The notes: generated by a model not told the origin, from the letters alone. DNA of 64,000 nt from Cristatella mucedo (GCA_009760855.2 WPIO01000165.1:261501-325500); one strand, 5' to 3'. Shown: positions 21,706 through 33,547, numbered from the stretch's first letter. Numbers and translations are program-made.

Positions 21706-22207
21706 AAAGGCGAAGAGAACTTGATCTCTGCAGAGGGAAATGCAGTTGAATGGTGAGTAATATCATGCTTGATAAACATGAATAACATGGTTAGGGCTGA
21801 CATGCCCAGGGTCAGCATGCAAAAGTGATTAGCGGATCAGGGTCAAGGTAAGCCTTCTTCACGATTTCCTGTCTGCAATCATTATTGGGAGGAGGCCACA
21901 CTTGGGGCCAACTTTCCTAGGAAAGGTCTACATGGAAAACTACCAAGTCTACTAGGAAAAGTCCGGAGCCCCATTCCCATGCGCCTCTGAAGAGGGGACG
22001 CGGGAGAAGACCCAACCAGAATTGATGAACTTTTAGATGACCTTTCGGATGTACTATATGCCTAATCCTACTCAGACTTGACCTTGACTTTGGCTGTGCT
22101 GACTAAGCAGCTGAATTTGTTTTAAGACGTTCGTTATTAGGGCATGGAAATTTCCGACGTCACTGACGTCGCGAAACCTGAGTGCATTGATGCTATATCT
22201 AAGACTC
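21706..22207. other. LINE debris and unique sequence
   Basis: Short L2-type similarity at 21720-21835; nothing else recognised. Confidence 0.4.
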
Positions 22208-22690
22208 GTTGATAATAATGATAAGACACTCGCATAGTACCCTAAGAGAACCTACTTTATTTCTAGGCACTTTAGAATGGTTGAAAGGAAGCACTGCTAA
22301 GTGATAAAAAGTGCACAGCATCAGAATGCATAAGTACACACGGGACAATTCGCGTGGACAAAGCAAATGCTGCAAAAAGCAGACGTTTTTTATTATCTTT
22401 CAAATTTCAAGTCAGGGAGTATCGTGACGTCATTCGGGACTGAGTTCCAACCTTTGGGAGCATGCGAGCTCAAGGCGCGGTCTCCACAGAACTTGATTGG
22501 TCGGTTTGTGTCACACGTAAAAGATTTGAATCGGAAGAATGGTGCCATGAGAAACCTGTTTGGGAAGTATTTCAGATAGGTAGGCCCGGCGAAAGAGGAT
22601 GAGGGGACCTAAAAATGAGTGACTAAAAATTGAAGTCTCCATCGCTAGATAGGGAGCCTGTGCGGGGGGGGGCAAGGTGGGTGAGAAGTA
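22208..22690 (-). mobile_element. Diverged L2-type LINE
   Basis: Older copy: tail variants and 3' ORF end recognisable (AGTTCCAACCTTTGGGAGCA), with many substitutions. Confidence 0.7.
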
Positions 22691-22799
22691 ATGATCTTAT
22701 CTCAGATATCTAGAGATTTCAGAGCACTGATTTCGTCGGGCTGCAGCTCGTCCGAGCGGCCTTTACAGTATAGTATACCCTAGATCTGTGCTTGGTCCC

Positions 22800-22985
22800 C
22801 TTGGTGAGCCGTTATGGCACACTAGGTAAGGCGGTTGCGTTTCACCACCTCTGTCAAGAGGTCGTGTGTTCGAATCCTGCGTTTGGTGATTCTTTATCGC
22901 CGCTGCAAGCGGTGGTGATAGCCGTAAAGACTCTTTTGTCGCTATATAAAATAGTCTGTTAAATCAGTTAGTATTGTATATTATA
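22800..22985 (+). mobile_element. SINE-1
   Basis: Full-length copy: ATGGCACACTAGGTAAGGCG (A-box region), GTTCGAATCCTGCG (B-box), then GCTGCAAGCGGTGGTGATAG and a TATT-rich tail. Confidence 0.85.
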
Positions 22986-23129
22986 TTGTTGTTGTCCATT
23001 TGATTGCACAATTTATACTGTCCCTGTCACCGGTGCAATCAGCAAGCACAATCTGGGTTTTCACTTCCGTGCAGATGACTCGTAGGAGTGACCTGTGCAC
23101 TGTGATCCAGCATGTCAAACTCCCTTAAC

Positions 23130-24130
23130 TATTTTTCTGAATGTGTTTAAGAAAATTCGCTCGGATGGCAGCAAGCTTTTTACAAATTTAATGAAGATAA
23201 AACGAGGTAACTAGCTTATTTTTATTGAAAAACCCAGCGTTACTCAGAAATTGGAAAACCTAACGCTCAAAATGGGCTTGACCAGTACGTTTTGTATGGC
23301 AAATGCACAAAACCTGGGCATCCAGTTCCAAAGTCACATTTTGCTAGATTATCACATCAGCTATACATTCAAGTCTGCCTTCTTTCTGCTATGCAACATT
23401 GCGCACGTTAGGACTTGCTTGAATAGGGATATCAAAGCTGGTCATTACATTTGTGAAATCCCGTTTTGACATCTGTAACTATTTACTCGCGGTCTTTGGT
23501 CTTGCGCAACAAAGCACTCAGGTAGTGCGAAAGTGCGCTGCTGCAATGCTCGCCTTGGCTTTCTTGCCAATCTTGAACGTCTCGATTTCCAAATTACATC
23601 GCTTCTCGCCGATGTGCACCTGCTCTCCGTCAAGCAGTTTATTGACTTCTCGGTTTTGTCATTCCCTTTTAGGGAATAATAATAACCGAGTATTTGTCTA
23701 GCGCCGTCAGAGAACTTAATCTCTTTCCAGTCACTTTCCTTCATTCTCCCGCTTCATCCCCTACCTACGAATTATTTTCTAAATCAGCCCGTAACACAAG
23801 CTGTTCTGACGCACGCAGGTTAGCTTTGAATTGAATCAACCTCAAGTTCTTTGAAGACTGTGCTTTTACTTCCCATAACCCCAAAGCATGGAACTTACTA
23901 TTGACTGACGTCAAGACATGACGAAATCTAACAAGATGCTAAAAACACAGCTGTTCCTCACAGCATTTGCTGGGTCTACGTGAATTGTTCTTTGTGAGCT
24001 TATGCGTGCTGAAACCATGCATGCTATTACAGTCCACTTGACGCACTTCCTTAGCAGTGCGCCTTAAGTGCCACGAAATATATCGAGTTCTACGAGGGTG
24101 CTACACAGTTATCTAATATCATTAAATAAA
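23130..24130 (+). mobile_element. Old L2-type LINE interrupted by an antisense tail
   Basis: The + copy runs 23130-23675 and resumes 23766-24130. An antisense tail with AAT repeats is lodged at 23676-23765. Confidence 0.65.
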
Positions 24131-24364
24131 AATTTGTTTGGCAGGCAACAGCCAGATTCCAGATCGAGCACCCAAGAGATATGCAATAAGAGCCGATTTG
24201 TAGAGATTTGTAGAGTTGGGCTTTCCAATTTCTCAGTTACGCTTAGTTTGCCCGTAATTAGTATGCGTAATTAGTAATTAGTGATTAGTAGTAGCTAGAT
24301 TTGCCGTAATTCTGTTTCAAGAGGTTCACTACCCGTCCTTTAGCCCTTACTTTACGTTTACGAA

Positions 24365-24372
24365 TGTGTGTA

Positions 24373-24415
<43 letters not shown>

Positions 24416-24418
24416 GTA
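24365..24418 (+). repeat. (TG)n microsatellite
   Basis: TG run with TATG interruptions. Confidence 0.95.
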
Positions 24419-24637
24419 AATCGTATGTATGACAAACACTTGTAAAGTGTCTAGAGAGACGTTCAGTTTACTTAACTCGCTGTGTATACGCATTAGTAAT
24501 ACAAGTAGCTGCAATGGAATGCACTACGTACTCGCTACTTTGCACGTCTTCGCGAAAAAGCATTATTATTATTATATTAGTTTATTTATTACTATTATTG
24601 TTATACATTATTATTATTATATTGGTATTATTATTAG

Positions 24638-25094
24638 CACCGTGCGTGGATCGACGGAGTCGCCGAGCGACAAGCACAAAGTCATGCACAAGCACGCGGC
24701 GCGCATAGTCGCCAGGCACCTCGAGAGATTGCGAGAGACCGCGAGAAGCGATGCGCCGGGGCTACCTACGCGGCGGTCGCTGAGCGACCGCCTGCCACAG
24801 TACCTTCGAACGATGCATTCGACGCTCTACCGACAGCCCGACAACGTCAGACAACGCGCTGCGTCCTCTGACCGCCACTTCCGCTTTCCTTTCTGCCCGC
24901 CACTTCCGCTTCCCGCAGCAGCTCGTCTTATCCTTTCATCTTTCTTGTTCTCGCAGCAGAGTTCGCACCGCGCTCGCTTTTCGTCGCCGCCGCCGCGACT
25001 TCGGCGCTCGACCTCCGACCTCGCCCTCCGACCGCTCACCTCTGCCTCAACGCTTGACCGCCGCACAGCGGGCGGCAGGCAGCCAGCGCTCTGA
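24638..25094 (+). CDS. Possible + strand coding exon, unrecognised
   Basis: An open region entered at an AG following (ATT)n. GC-rich third positions fit a real exon over residues such as HKVMHKHAARIVARHLERLR and SLSDRLPQYLRTMHSTLYRQ. The later half becomes Arg/Ser/Pro-rich and contains a very strong internal acceptor at 24955-24956 (TTTCTTGTTCTCGCAG), so the true exon limits may differ. No homolog comes to mind. The minus strand is also open here. Confidence 0.22.
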
Positions 25095-25884
25095 CGCCGT
25101 CGCTGCTGCCGCCGCTGCTGCATTCGCGCTCTCTTTGCGTGAAGATTTTGCTGCAAAAACCCCGGTGCCGCACTATCTCGACAGCTTGTTCTATACGTTG
25201 AACGACAACACTCCGTACAAAATCCGGTGCTGCGATGATTACAATCAACGCCGATTGGCGCTACGACTTAGCAAAACGGTAGCCAGACGGCAAAACGCGA
25301 CTGGCCGGCGCCGCAGCGCGCGCCGGCGAGGCGGATTTAAGGTTCGCCTCGACCGCCGCCAGCGAACGCAATCGTCAGGCGGCGCTGCTAGAGCGCCGGG
25401 GAGCCGCGGCGCCGCCGCCGCCGGACGTCGCCGATTCCTTTCTTCGTCAAAGCTCCGCGACGTCCGTCGCCTCTTGGTAGTGAGCCGCCTTCCGGTGACC
25501 GCTCGCCCACATCGACGTCTAGGGTGGCTGCCGCCGCGGCTGCCACCTCTAGCGGACGCCTCCGCCTTAGCCGGAGCAGCGCACCGACGGCGGCGGCGGC
25601 GGCGGCGGCGTCCGCTAGGCAGGAGGACTTTTTCGAGCCGCCGCGCTTCGATTCCGTCCGCTTGCCTCGCCGCCGTAATGGCGCTCAGGCGCCGCGAGAC
25701 GCTCTTCCTGACGCCACCGAGGGCGTCGCCGCAGCCCTTGATTAGCCGTCGGCCGGCCGCAGCCCGAGCGTGCCGCCGCCGTCCTCTGCTCTACGACGGC
25801 CGCGTTAGCCCAGCGTGCCTCGCTACCCGGTGGATTCGGCTGCGGCGGCGGCGGCGGCTCCCCGATGGGCGGCGACAGCGCCAT
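25095..25884. other. GC-rich island, no confident exon
   Basis: All six frames stay open for long distances because of CG-rich composition; no splice-and-phase combination I trust. Confidence 0.4.
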
Positions 25885-26390
25885 CTAGTGGCTTCTGTGC
25901 CTCCCTCGCTTCGCTTTCTTCTTCTTCTTCTTCTTCTTCTTTTGCCTGCTGCGCCTTTTCGTCACCGCGTAAGTGGACTCGCTGTCGGAATCGTCGTCAT
26001 CCGAGTCCGAGTCGGGCTCGTCCTCCTCGGGCAGCGGCAGCGGAATGCAGCTGTCTCGCTTCTTCAGAATCGAGCGCGGCGTCGCGAGGCTCGACCGCCG
26101 CTCGCCGTCCGATTCGACGCCGCCGCCGTCGGGACCGACGGCGGCGGCGTCCGGAGCGCCGACGGCCATCGCCACGAGGGCGAACGGTCCGCCGCCGCCG
26201 GCAAGCATCTGCGCCACGTCGCCGGCGGCGGACGCGGTCAAGCTCGAGCGGAGAGGAAAGGCCGCCGCCGCCGGGCGGCCGGCGCTCTGACCGAGGGAGG
26301 CGGCGGCGGTGGCCGAGCCCGGCGGCGGCGGCAGCAGCTGCGCGGACAGCCGCGGCGGTCTGTTCGGATTCGGCGCAGAATTCGGGAATC
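25885..26390 (-). CDS. Minus-strand terminal exon of an unassigned gene (or alternative 3' end of gene C)
   Basis: Strong acceptor CGCTGCGCTCTTGCAG, phase 1, then 167 residues and a stop at 25885. Order: Pro/Ala-rich start (FPNSAPNPNRPPRL), Ala/Gly-rich middle, ATPRSILKKRDSCIPLPLPE, acidic EEDEPDSDSDDDDSDSE, then basic KRRSRQ with nine Lys in a row and a C-terminal AKRGRHRSH. The acidic then basic layout resembles gene A's tail with blocks in another order. No TM exon of its own was found; it may be an alternative last exon of gene C, since the phase fits. No polyadenylation signal is seen close by. Confidence 0.5.
25916..25942 (+). repeat. (CTT)n within a coding exon
   Basis: Codes for the nine-Lys run of the minus-strand exon 25885-26390. 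Confidence 0.85.
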
Positions 26391-26514
26391 CTGCAAGAGC
26401 GCAGCGAAAGAGCGCGCGCGAACGAGTGCGAGTCACGTGGGCGACGACGGCGTCACGTGGGCGACGACGGCTCGAAGGACGCGTGCGCGATATCCGTAAG
26501 AGATATTATTAATA

Positions 26515-26592
26515 CGCATCAAACGTAGAGCGCCGAGAAAGAGATTGAGTTATCTGAGGGGGCTATATCAAATATATTAATATTGTTAATAA
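26515..26592 (+). mobile_element. L2-type LINE 3' tail
   Basis: GCGCCGAGAAAGAGATTGAG then an AT-rich tail. Confidence 0.7.
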
Positions 26593-26639
26593 AATTCTGA
26601 AGCGTGGCCAAACGTATGCGAATGAGAAAAAAAGCTCTT

Positions 26640-26645
26640 TTTATT
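26640..26645 (-). terminator. Polyadenylation signal AATAAA
   Basis: TTTATT on the + strand, just downstream of the stop codon of the 26659-26900 exon. The close spacing implies a very short 3' UTR. Confidence 0.4.
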
Positions 26646-26658
26646 GAACAGTCGCCCG

Positions 26659-26900
26659 TCAAAGAAGGTTCGTCCTCCATTCAACGATTCTAATCAGTCT
26701 GCAGCGACGTGGTGATAGCTGATCTGCTGCCTCCGCGAGGCGACGGCGCGTAGTCATGGGCGGCTCGAGCGTCAATCCGTGGTCGCTCGCGCCGCCAGCT
26801 AGCAATGCTACGGGGGCAATCGGCTTCAGCGACTGCTGCCGCGGAGGCGACTGCTGCTCTGGCGGTGACCTACTTTTTTCAGAGACTGGACTCGACAGAC
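26659..26900 (-). CDS. Gene C: probable terminal exon
   Basis: Phase-1 acceptor (GAATAAGTGGAGTCAG; weak pyrimidine tract) opens 80 codons to a stop at 26659-26661. Encodes LSSPVSEKSRSPPEQQSPPR, then hydrophobic PIAPVALLAGGA and a basic end. A canonical AATAAA lies at 26640-26645, 13 bases past the stop, which supports a true 3' end. The 4-kb intron to the previous exon contains LINE copies and a (CT)n tract. Confidence 0.45.
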
Positions 26901-27094
26901 CTGACTCCACTTATTCAGCAATGCAGTCGGTAGCAGTAAGTGTTGAACTCCAACCTCTGACCGGAGGATTCTGCTATTTATTTGATCATACTGCATCTGT
27001 GCCATGCCAACGCCGAACCAGCACGTTCGCAGGTTAGTTCCTATTTAGGTCGAAACAAAAAGTTCTCGCTCTCCATTCCTCAAGTGCAATCTCC

Positions 27095-27240
<146 letters not shown>

Positions 27241-27984
27241 CAGAGGGCGGGCGAGGGCAAATGTAAGCATTTTTGAAGCCATCCCTCGTCAGTCTCACGT
27301 CGGCTTCAAACGTAGGATAAGAACTAACAAGATAACAACTTCCTGCGGAATTTGCGCTTGAATATGGCTCGTGGGGCCACTTTTACTTTGTCGACACAGG
27401 CTTGGGAACGTTTAGCGGGTCTCTTTCCCTGTCTCTCTCCCTCCTTTCTCTCCCCATCTTTCTTTCTAACATCTTTGCCGATGGTATTGGGAATTCAGAT
27501 TTTCACTTAGATAAGACAACCACTACGATGCCAACGTTTAGTCATCGGAAGTTGGCTGATTAACACTGCTTCGAGGCGGCGAATGGCTGCTGCAGCCCCC
27601 CCCCCACTTCGTGCTGCGCCAGATACTTCCGAGCTGGGCTAGGCGAGAGAGTGCCTTAAGAGAATTAAATCTCTTTTTTTGCCATCAGTTTCAATGGCGT
27701 GTCATTTAAAGTCTAGCTGATTTAAAAGCTTTACTTATGCAGAAGAGCATTAATGACTGAGCACCAACCCCTTGAATCGAGGAATGGAGGATTTCCCGCT
27801 GCAGAACTTTATCCCGTGACCATTAACCGCCGCCATTAACCCATGAACTCTGAAGATCGTGAAGCATCTGACCCCTGACCCCTGACCCGATTGGTCAAGG
27901 ATAGATAGCGTACTCAATGACAGCGTACGACATAGTCACACAAATGATAAGTCGCTACGGCAGAGCAATTCTGTGAAGAACAGC
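27241..27984. other. No gene seen
   Basis: Unique sequence; a decayed SINE-like stretch may lie at 27640-27840. Confidence 0.4.
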
Positions 27985-28254
27985 TTACTCACTCCTGACT
28001 TCCATCACCACATTCCCTGACTTGACCACATTAAAAAAAAAACTTACAAACACACGTATTTGTGACAGCATTTAGAGGGTCCCTGTGATTTGTCCTTCAT
28101 GTGCTTATGCGTGTGGACACTGTTTTGCAAGCTGCCACTAACCACACATGCATGCTGTCCCTGTGCATGTTCACCCCTAACCATGCTATTCCTGTTGTAT
28201 ATCAAGCATGATACCACTCACCCTTTGATCGTGTTTCCTTTGCAGAAAATGTAA
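27985..28254 (+). mobile_element. L2-type LINE 3' end
   Basis: C-terminal codons and 3' UTR; meets an oppositely oriented copy tail to tail at a shared (AAT)n. Confidence 0.75.
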
Positions 28255-29460
28255 TAATAATAATAATAATGATGATGATGATGCACTTGATAAAGCAGAG
28301 AACTCAATGTCACTCTAGGCACTTCAAATTTGCTGCAAAGGGAAGTGCGATTGAATGGCGAATAATATCATGCTTGAGAAACAACATGAATAACATGGTT
28401 AGGGGTGACACGCACAGAGTCAGCATGCAAATGTGGTTAGTGGCAGCATGCACAGTGTCAGAACACATAAGCACATGAAGGACAAATCACAGGGACCCAC
28501 TAAATGCTGTCCTAAATACGTGTGTTTGTAAGTTTTTTTTTTAATGTGGTCAAGTCAGGGAATGTGGTGACGCAAGCCGGGGGGGGGGAGTTCCAGGCTT
28601 TGAGAGCATACGAACTAAATGCACGGTCTCCAAAGGATTTGAGGTATGTACGAGGTATTGGTAGACTGCTGGGTTACGAAAAGCGGGTGATACGATGCTT
28701 GGCCTGGTGCGGGAGTACATCTGAGAGATAGGCTGGAGCCAAAGAATGAAGTGACCTAAAAGTGAGCGATAAAACCTTGAAGTCGATGCGTTGGTTGACT
28801 GGGAGCCAGTGTAAGTCGGCGAGAAGTGGTGTGATGTGTCAACTGCTACGCTCACGACAGACAAGCCTAGCTTCGGAGTTTTGCACCAGCTGTAGTCGCC
28901 TGATTGCACCTGCCGGTATGCTAGCAAGCAGTGGGTTACAGAAGTCAAGACGGGATGTCCTAAAGGCATGGACCAACCGAATTTTAGCAATGTTATGTAG
29001 CTGAAAGTAGACAGATTTGACTGTGAAGCTGATGTGGTCGTCTAACGAGAGGTCACTTTGGAACATGACACCTAGATTTCGAGCTGATTCAACAGGAGAT
29101 ATGCTGGCAGAGCCAATTTTGAGCGGCGTCAGCCTTTCCAATTTTTGAATCACACTGGGTTTGCCCAAAACTAGTAAGTTAGTTTTATCATAGTTTAGTT
29201 TTAGAAAATTTGCTGCCTTTAATGTGCGGATGTCATCAATACATGCAGCAAGTGAGTTGAGAGAATTCGATGTGCTCGAAGGCTGGAAGGGATCAAAGCA
29301 AAGGTACAACTGAGTGTCATCCGCATAGAAGTGAAAGCCAAGGTTGTGCTTGGCAATCACATCAGCAAGAGGGAGGGTATAAACCGTGAAAAGAACCGGG
29401 CCTAGCACGGAGCCCTGAGGTACCCCATATTTCAGAGGTACCTTGGATGATCTTTTTCTC
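28255..29460 (-). mobile_element. L2-type LINE with partial reverse transcriptase
   Basis: Frame 28839-29408 contains HFYADDTQLYL and the downstream LGVMFQ block; the frame then breaks before the C-terminus. Small deletion near 28979. Confidence 0.82.
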
Positions 29461-29715
29461 GAATGATCATCATTACTATCGTTATTGCGAATGCTATTGA
29501 GACTAATAATTTATTTGCTTCACACTAACGAACCGTGAGATTTTCGACTAGTTTCCTAAAGGCTAAAATCTACTGCATCTCGCCGACAAAGTAAAGTAGC
29601 AATTAAGTTCTAGATAATCGTCACTTTCTCTTTTGCCGCTTCCCACGCTTTCATGTCCGTTCATCCCCGAGCTTCATCTACCGAGAGCGAGGCTGCCACC
29701 CGCGAGGTCGCTATG
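29461..29715. other. No gene seen
   Basis: AT-rich unique sequence turning mixed. Confidence 0.4.
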
Positions 29716-29764
29716 CTTCCTGTCGCTTGGATGCTCGATGGCTGAGCATCCAAGCGGCAGGAAG
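29716..29764 (+). repeat. Near-perfect 21-bp-stem hairpin
   Basis: CTTCCTGTCGCTTGGATGCTC, a 7-base loop, then its complement with one G-U type mismatch. Confidence 0.8.
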
Positions 29765-29847
29765 TGGCAGATACTGGCTTTTCTCCGCTTGGCAGTGTTG
29801 CCAGTCTAGTGCGATCATTCACGCGTTCGCACATTCAAATCGCAGAG

Positions 29848-29907
29848 CGCGCGCACACACACACAGACACACGCACACACAGACACAAGCACACACAGAC
29901 ACACGCA
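29848..29907 (+). repeat. (CA)n-rich microsatellite
   Basis: ACACAC with AG interruptions. Confidence 0.9.
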
Positions 29908-30399
29908 CCAGCTTGCTGCACCTTAGGAGGCAGCCGAGCCAGCAAGATCACCATTGCAGTAGCAGCCGCCACCACCGCCGCCGCAGCAGCTCGTGCTGGC
30001 GCTGCTAGCGCTAGCGTGGTAGGCGCTGGTAACCTTAACCTTGACGTCACACATCCCTTTTAGAGTCACCTTTAGTGTCTATGATCTAGCGCTGACCGTG
30101 CGAGGCTGAAGCAAAAGCAAGGTCTCTCTCTTCTTGCCTTAACAATCAGTCCATTTTAACTTCTTTCTTCTGCACTCAGAAAAGGCCCTAAAGCGGCTCA
30201 AACTTCGCTAGAAAAAATTGTCAGTCAATATTACTCCTTGCGTCACTCGAAACGGGTGAGAGACGACTCCCGCAGAGCCGGCGGCGTACTTTTGCATAAT
30301 CGCACTAGGTCATCCGGCTTCCTGTTTTTCCTCATTCCTCACTCTCCCTCTAACTTTAGGTTCTAACATAAACTCCAATGTCTTCCAATGAATTTTAAT

Positions 30400-30548
<149 letters not shown>

Positions 30549-30841
30549 TCTCTTTATTGACAAGCGCCTACCTACGTTATCTATGGGCATCAATTTCTCC
30601 TCCCTCGCCGTTTCTCGTCTACATAAGCGCCACCGCCGCCATACTGTTTCCGTTCAAAAGTAGAGACCGAGTGGCTTCTCGAGGCCACTTCCCCCCAGCA
30701 ATGAAGCACGCGCTTCGGCTCGATCCTCTTCGAGCTGAAGCGCTCGAAATCTTCCGCTCAAGGTCGGTCGAAGGTCGAGACGAACGTAGGTCGTCGCACG
30801 CATTGCCGCAGCACGATGCGAGCGTGAGTCGCACGCCTCAC

Positions 30842-31144
30842 CTTGTAGGGAGAGGACATCGGGCGGCCGCGATGCGTCCTCGCCTCGGACTGAGCCGCCA
30901 TCTCTTTTGTCGTTTTCGGGCGCACCTGCTGCCGCGCCCTGCTGCTGCTGCGAAAGCGGTGGCTGCAGCGCCGGCAACGGTGGCGGAAGCGGAAGGCCTG
31001 TCGAGGCCGAGTGCCGCACTTGCTGCTTCGCAGGCTGCTCCTGCCACTGCTGCTGCTGCTGCTGCGACGACTTTGTACCGGTAGCCACGGTGGCGCTGGT
31101 GGTGGCTGGTGAGCTAGCGGCAGTCTTGTAGGTGGTCGTCATCT
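30842..31144 (-). CDS. Gene C: third exon, Gln/Pro-rich tail
   Basis: 303 bases, phase 1 to phase 1. Acceptor GAGCGTTTCCTCCAG, donor CTACAAG|GTGAGG. Encodes a Thr/Ser/Ala stretch, six Gln then QQVRHSASTGLPLPPPLPAL, another Gln run and PENDKRDGG. The poly-Gln and poly-Pro content again matches the low-complexity tails of A and B. Confidence 0.55.
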
Positions 31145-31562
31145 CTGGAGGAAACGCTCGCTCATTAGCAGCGCCGTCCGCCGTTCCCACGTGACGTCAT
31201 TCGCGCCCGGCAGGAGCCACTTCGCTTAGGCTGGGGCTGCTGCCACCGCGCCGCCTGTGGCCATCGCGCAGCTGCGGCGGCGAAGCTGCGAGGGCAGCGC
31301 CGGCGCTCGCTAGCAAGCGAGCGCCCGCGCGGCCGGCAGCGCTGCCGCTCGCAGATCGGCGCCGGCCGATGTCGGCAGAAGTCGCTGTCGCTCTGCGTGC
31401 GCCGGAGTTGAGTCTCTTGCTCTGAGAGCGCCACTTTTCGCCAGCGCCAGAAGCGGGGCCGTCGCCGACGCCGGGACTGGCGGCAGCCGGCGCCGCCACG
31501 CGAGATCGGGGCGAGCGCGAGGGTGGCGCCAGGAGGCGCCTCAGCATTTGGGCGCCGCTCAC

Positions 31563-31676
31563 CGCTTCTCGCCGCGGGAGCGCTTTGATAAGGCGACGCC
31601 GGGAACTGCTGCGCCGTCGGCGTCGCCGTCACCACCGTCATCACCGTTGCCGGTGCGGCCTTGCTGCAAGGCCATC
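31563..31676 (-). CDS. Gene C: second exon, Thr/Ala/Pro-rich tail
   Basis: 114 bases, phase 1 to phase 1. Acceptor CGGCTTTTCGTTTGCAG is strong; donor AGCG|GTGAGC. Encodes WPCSKAAPATVMTVVTATPT then AQQFPASPYQSAPAARS. Phase matches the TM exon 1.3 kb upstream on the minus strand. Confidence 0.55.
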
Positions 31677-32007
31677 CTGCAAACGAAAAGCCGTAGCGGT
31701 GGTAGCCGAGCGCGCCCTCGTGCGGCCGCCGCGCGAGGTAAACCACCTCGCTGGGGGGGGGGGAGATACGGCGTTGAGCGAGGTGATCGAGATCACCTAA
31801 ATTGTCTGATGGGTGCCCCTTTCGGGTGCGGATTAGAACCAACTTGTTTTGTCTAAACCGTCTTGCGAAATTATCGGGCGCAAGGTACGTCGAAATGCAA
31901 TCGACATTTTATTGATCAAAAGATTTGCTATTTCTCGGATTCCTTGTGAGTCGCGTGTCATCGACTCTTGAACCGGTCCCTCAAGAGCAAACGGGGACGT
32001 ACGTCGT

Positions 32008-32415
32008 TTGCACCAGCAACTCTCTACGACTGGAGGTCGCATTATTAGTCGCACGAGCGGGTCCCTAACGAGAAAATTGGAAGAGAGGACCGTGCTAGCC
32101 CCAAACTGCGAGGAGCACTTGATCAATAGAAAAATTGTCTATCGTTTGGTGTTGGGATTCGGGGGGAGGCCCAAATACCGCCCATAGTCCATCGCCGATG
32201 AAAGTGGAGGTTAGGCGTGGGTGGCTGCACGGACCGACAGGAGACGTGAAGAAATGGAGTGAATGAAGCTCTTGAAGCTGAGCGGGGACAGCTACGAGAA
32301 AAGATGGCTCGCAGTTCCCGCTTAAGCCCGATGAGTCAACCCGAAAGGTGACCGTGTCAGCTTCGACGTAAGTACCGTCTGCAACAGCAGCTCTCTACGA
32401 CTGGAGGTCGCATCG
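32008..32415 (+). repeat. Direct repeat pair in gene C TM-exon intron
   Basis: CTCTCTACGACTGGAGGTCG at about 32020 and again at about 32391, each preceded by a related CGT.GTTTGCA / CGTCTGCAACAG stretch. Confidence 0.6.
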
Positions 32416-32599
32416 TTGCAGAAAAGCTCTCTGCCCATGCGTGTCCGGTTTTTAGCCAGATCAGACCGATGTAGCTTTGAATAGGTCAAATAGTCTTTTT
32501 CATATTTGAAGTTGTTCGCCCACCCGGGCAGCGGCAGCCGACCCGCAGCGGTCGGTGCCACAGTCCACCTTCGGGGCCTCTGCAGTCGCCGGCGGCAGC

Positions 32600-32702
32600 G
32601 ACTGCAGAGGAACTGCACGGGACTGCAGAGGAATGCACGGGACTGCAGAGGAATGCACGGGACTGCAGAGGAATGCACGGGACTGCAGAGGAATGCACGG
32701 GA
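32600..32702 (+). repeat. 20-bp minisatellite, about five units
   Basis: Unit GACTGCAGAGGAATGCACGG in the gene C intron. It explains the periodic open frames here. Confidence 0.9.
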
Positions 32703-33016
32703 ACTCTCGCGAAGTGGCAAGAAATTTTCCGGCTTAACGACGTTGCAGCTTAATATTCGATCGGAGCTGGATCTTCGCGCAGCAGCCGATTTCCTACGAA
32801 GTTTTTGCCGCAGATCCAAGAGGAGTTGCCGAAATGGATTGACGCGGCGGCCAGCGTCTTTTGCAGTCCACTCTCACGAGAGAGCGCCAGCTCAAGAAAT
32901 GGCACCGGAAATGGCACCGCCTGAGTCTGCCGACGGCTGCGACAGTCGCGAGCTCGCGCTCTGGACTCTGCCGCTGAGGCCGAGGCGGCCGCGGCAGGCC
33001 GCCGCCGCTCGCTTAC

Positions 33017-33181
33017 GCCGTCGATAGATGCGGAAGAGGAGGAGCGCCGTGCCGAGCGCCAGGACGGCGAGCACGAGCGCGACGCCGCTGTACACTTGCA
33101 GCTTGTACGTGATGAGGAAGCCGCCGCCGGAAGTCGCCGCCGGCTTGGACGAGCTCATCGCCGTCGCTCGAGCCGCCGCCG
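33017..33181 (-). CDS. Gene C: transmembrane-helix exon of an unrecognised single-pass membrane protein
   Basis: 165 bases if it starts at the phase-1 acceptor ACGTCAG; donor CGGC|GTAAGC, again phase 1. An in-frame ATG at 33158 could instead be the true start, giving a short N-terminus MSSSKPAATSGGGF before YKLQVYSGVALVLAVLALGT and ALLLFRIYRRR. The positive-inside rule (FRIYRRR) puts the C-terminus in the cytosol. Another upstream in-frame ATG (33356) would add an Arg/Pro-rich stretch. Same exon design as genes A and B, little sequence identity. Confidence 0.55.
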
Positions 33182-33384
33182 CTGACGTTGCACCTTCAAG
33201 TAATTGAAAGCAGAGAGCTGTGCTCGTCGAAGCAAAGCGCAGCGGCCGACGCCGCCGCAGCGCCACCCGGTAGCAAGCTGATGGGCCGGCGGGTTGGGGG
33301 GAGGCGGGGAGGGGTGCGGCGGCGCGGCCTCCTCGAAGCGAGCGGATGACCGCCATCTTCGTCACCGCACCGTTGGTCGCCTCT

Positions 33385-33449
33385 CGCCTTCTCTTTCTCT
33401 CTCTGTCTCTCTCTCTGTCTCTCTCTCCTCTCACTCACTCTCTCACCTC

Positions 33450-33547
<98 letters not shown>

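Noticed and set aside
25054-26528. Very long + strand open frames (up to 481 codons) in the 25-26.5 kb island
   Set aside because: Arg/Ala-only composition and simultaneous openness of several frames fit CG-rich DNA; the minus-strand exon has better splice and amino-acid evidence.
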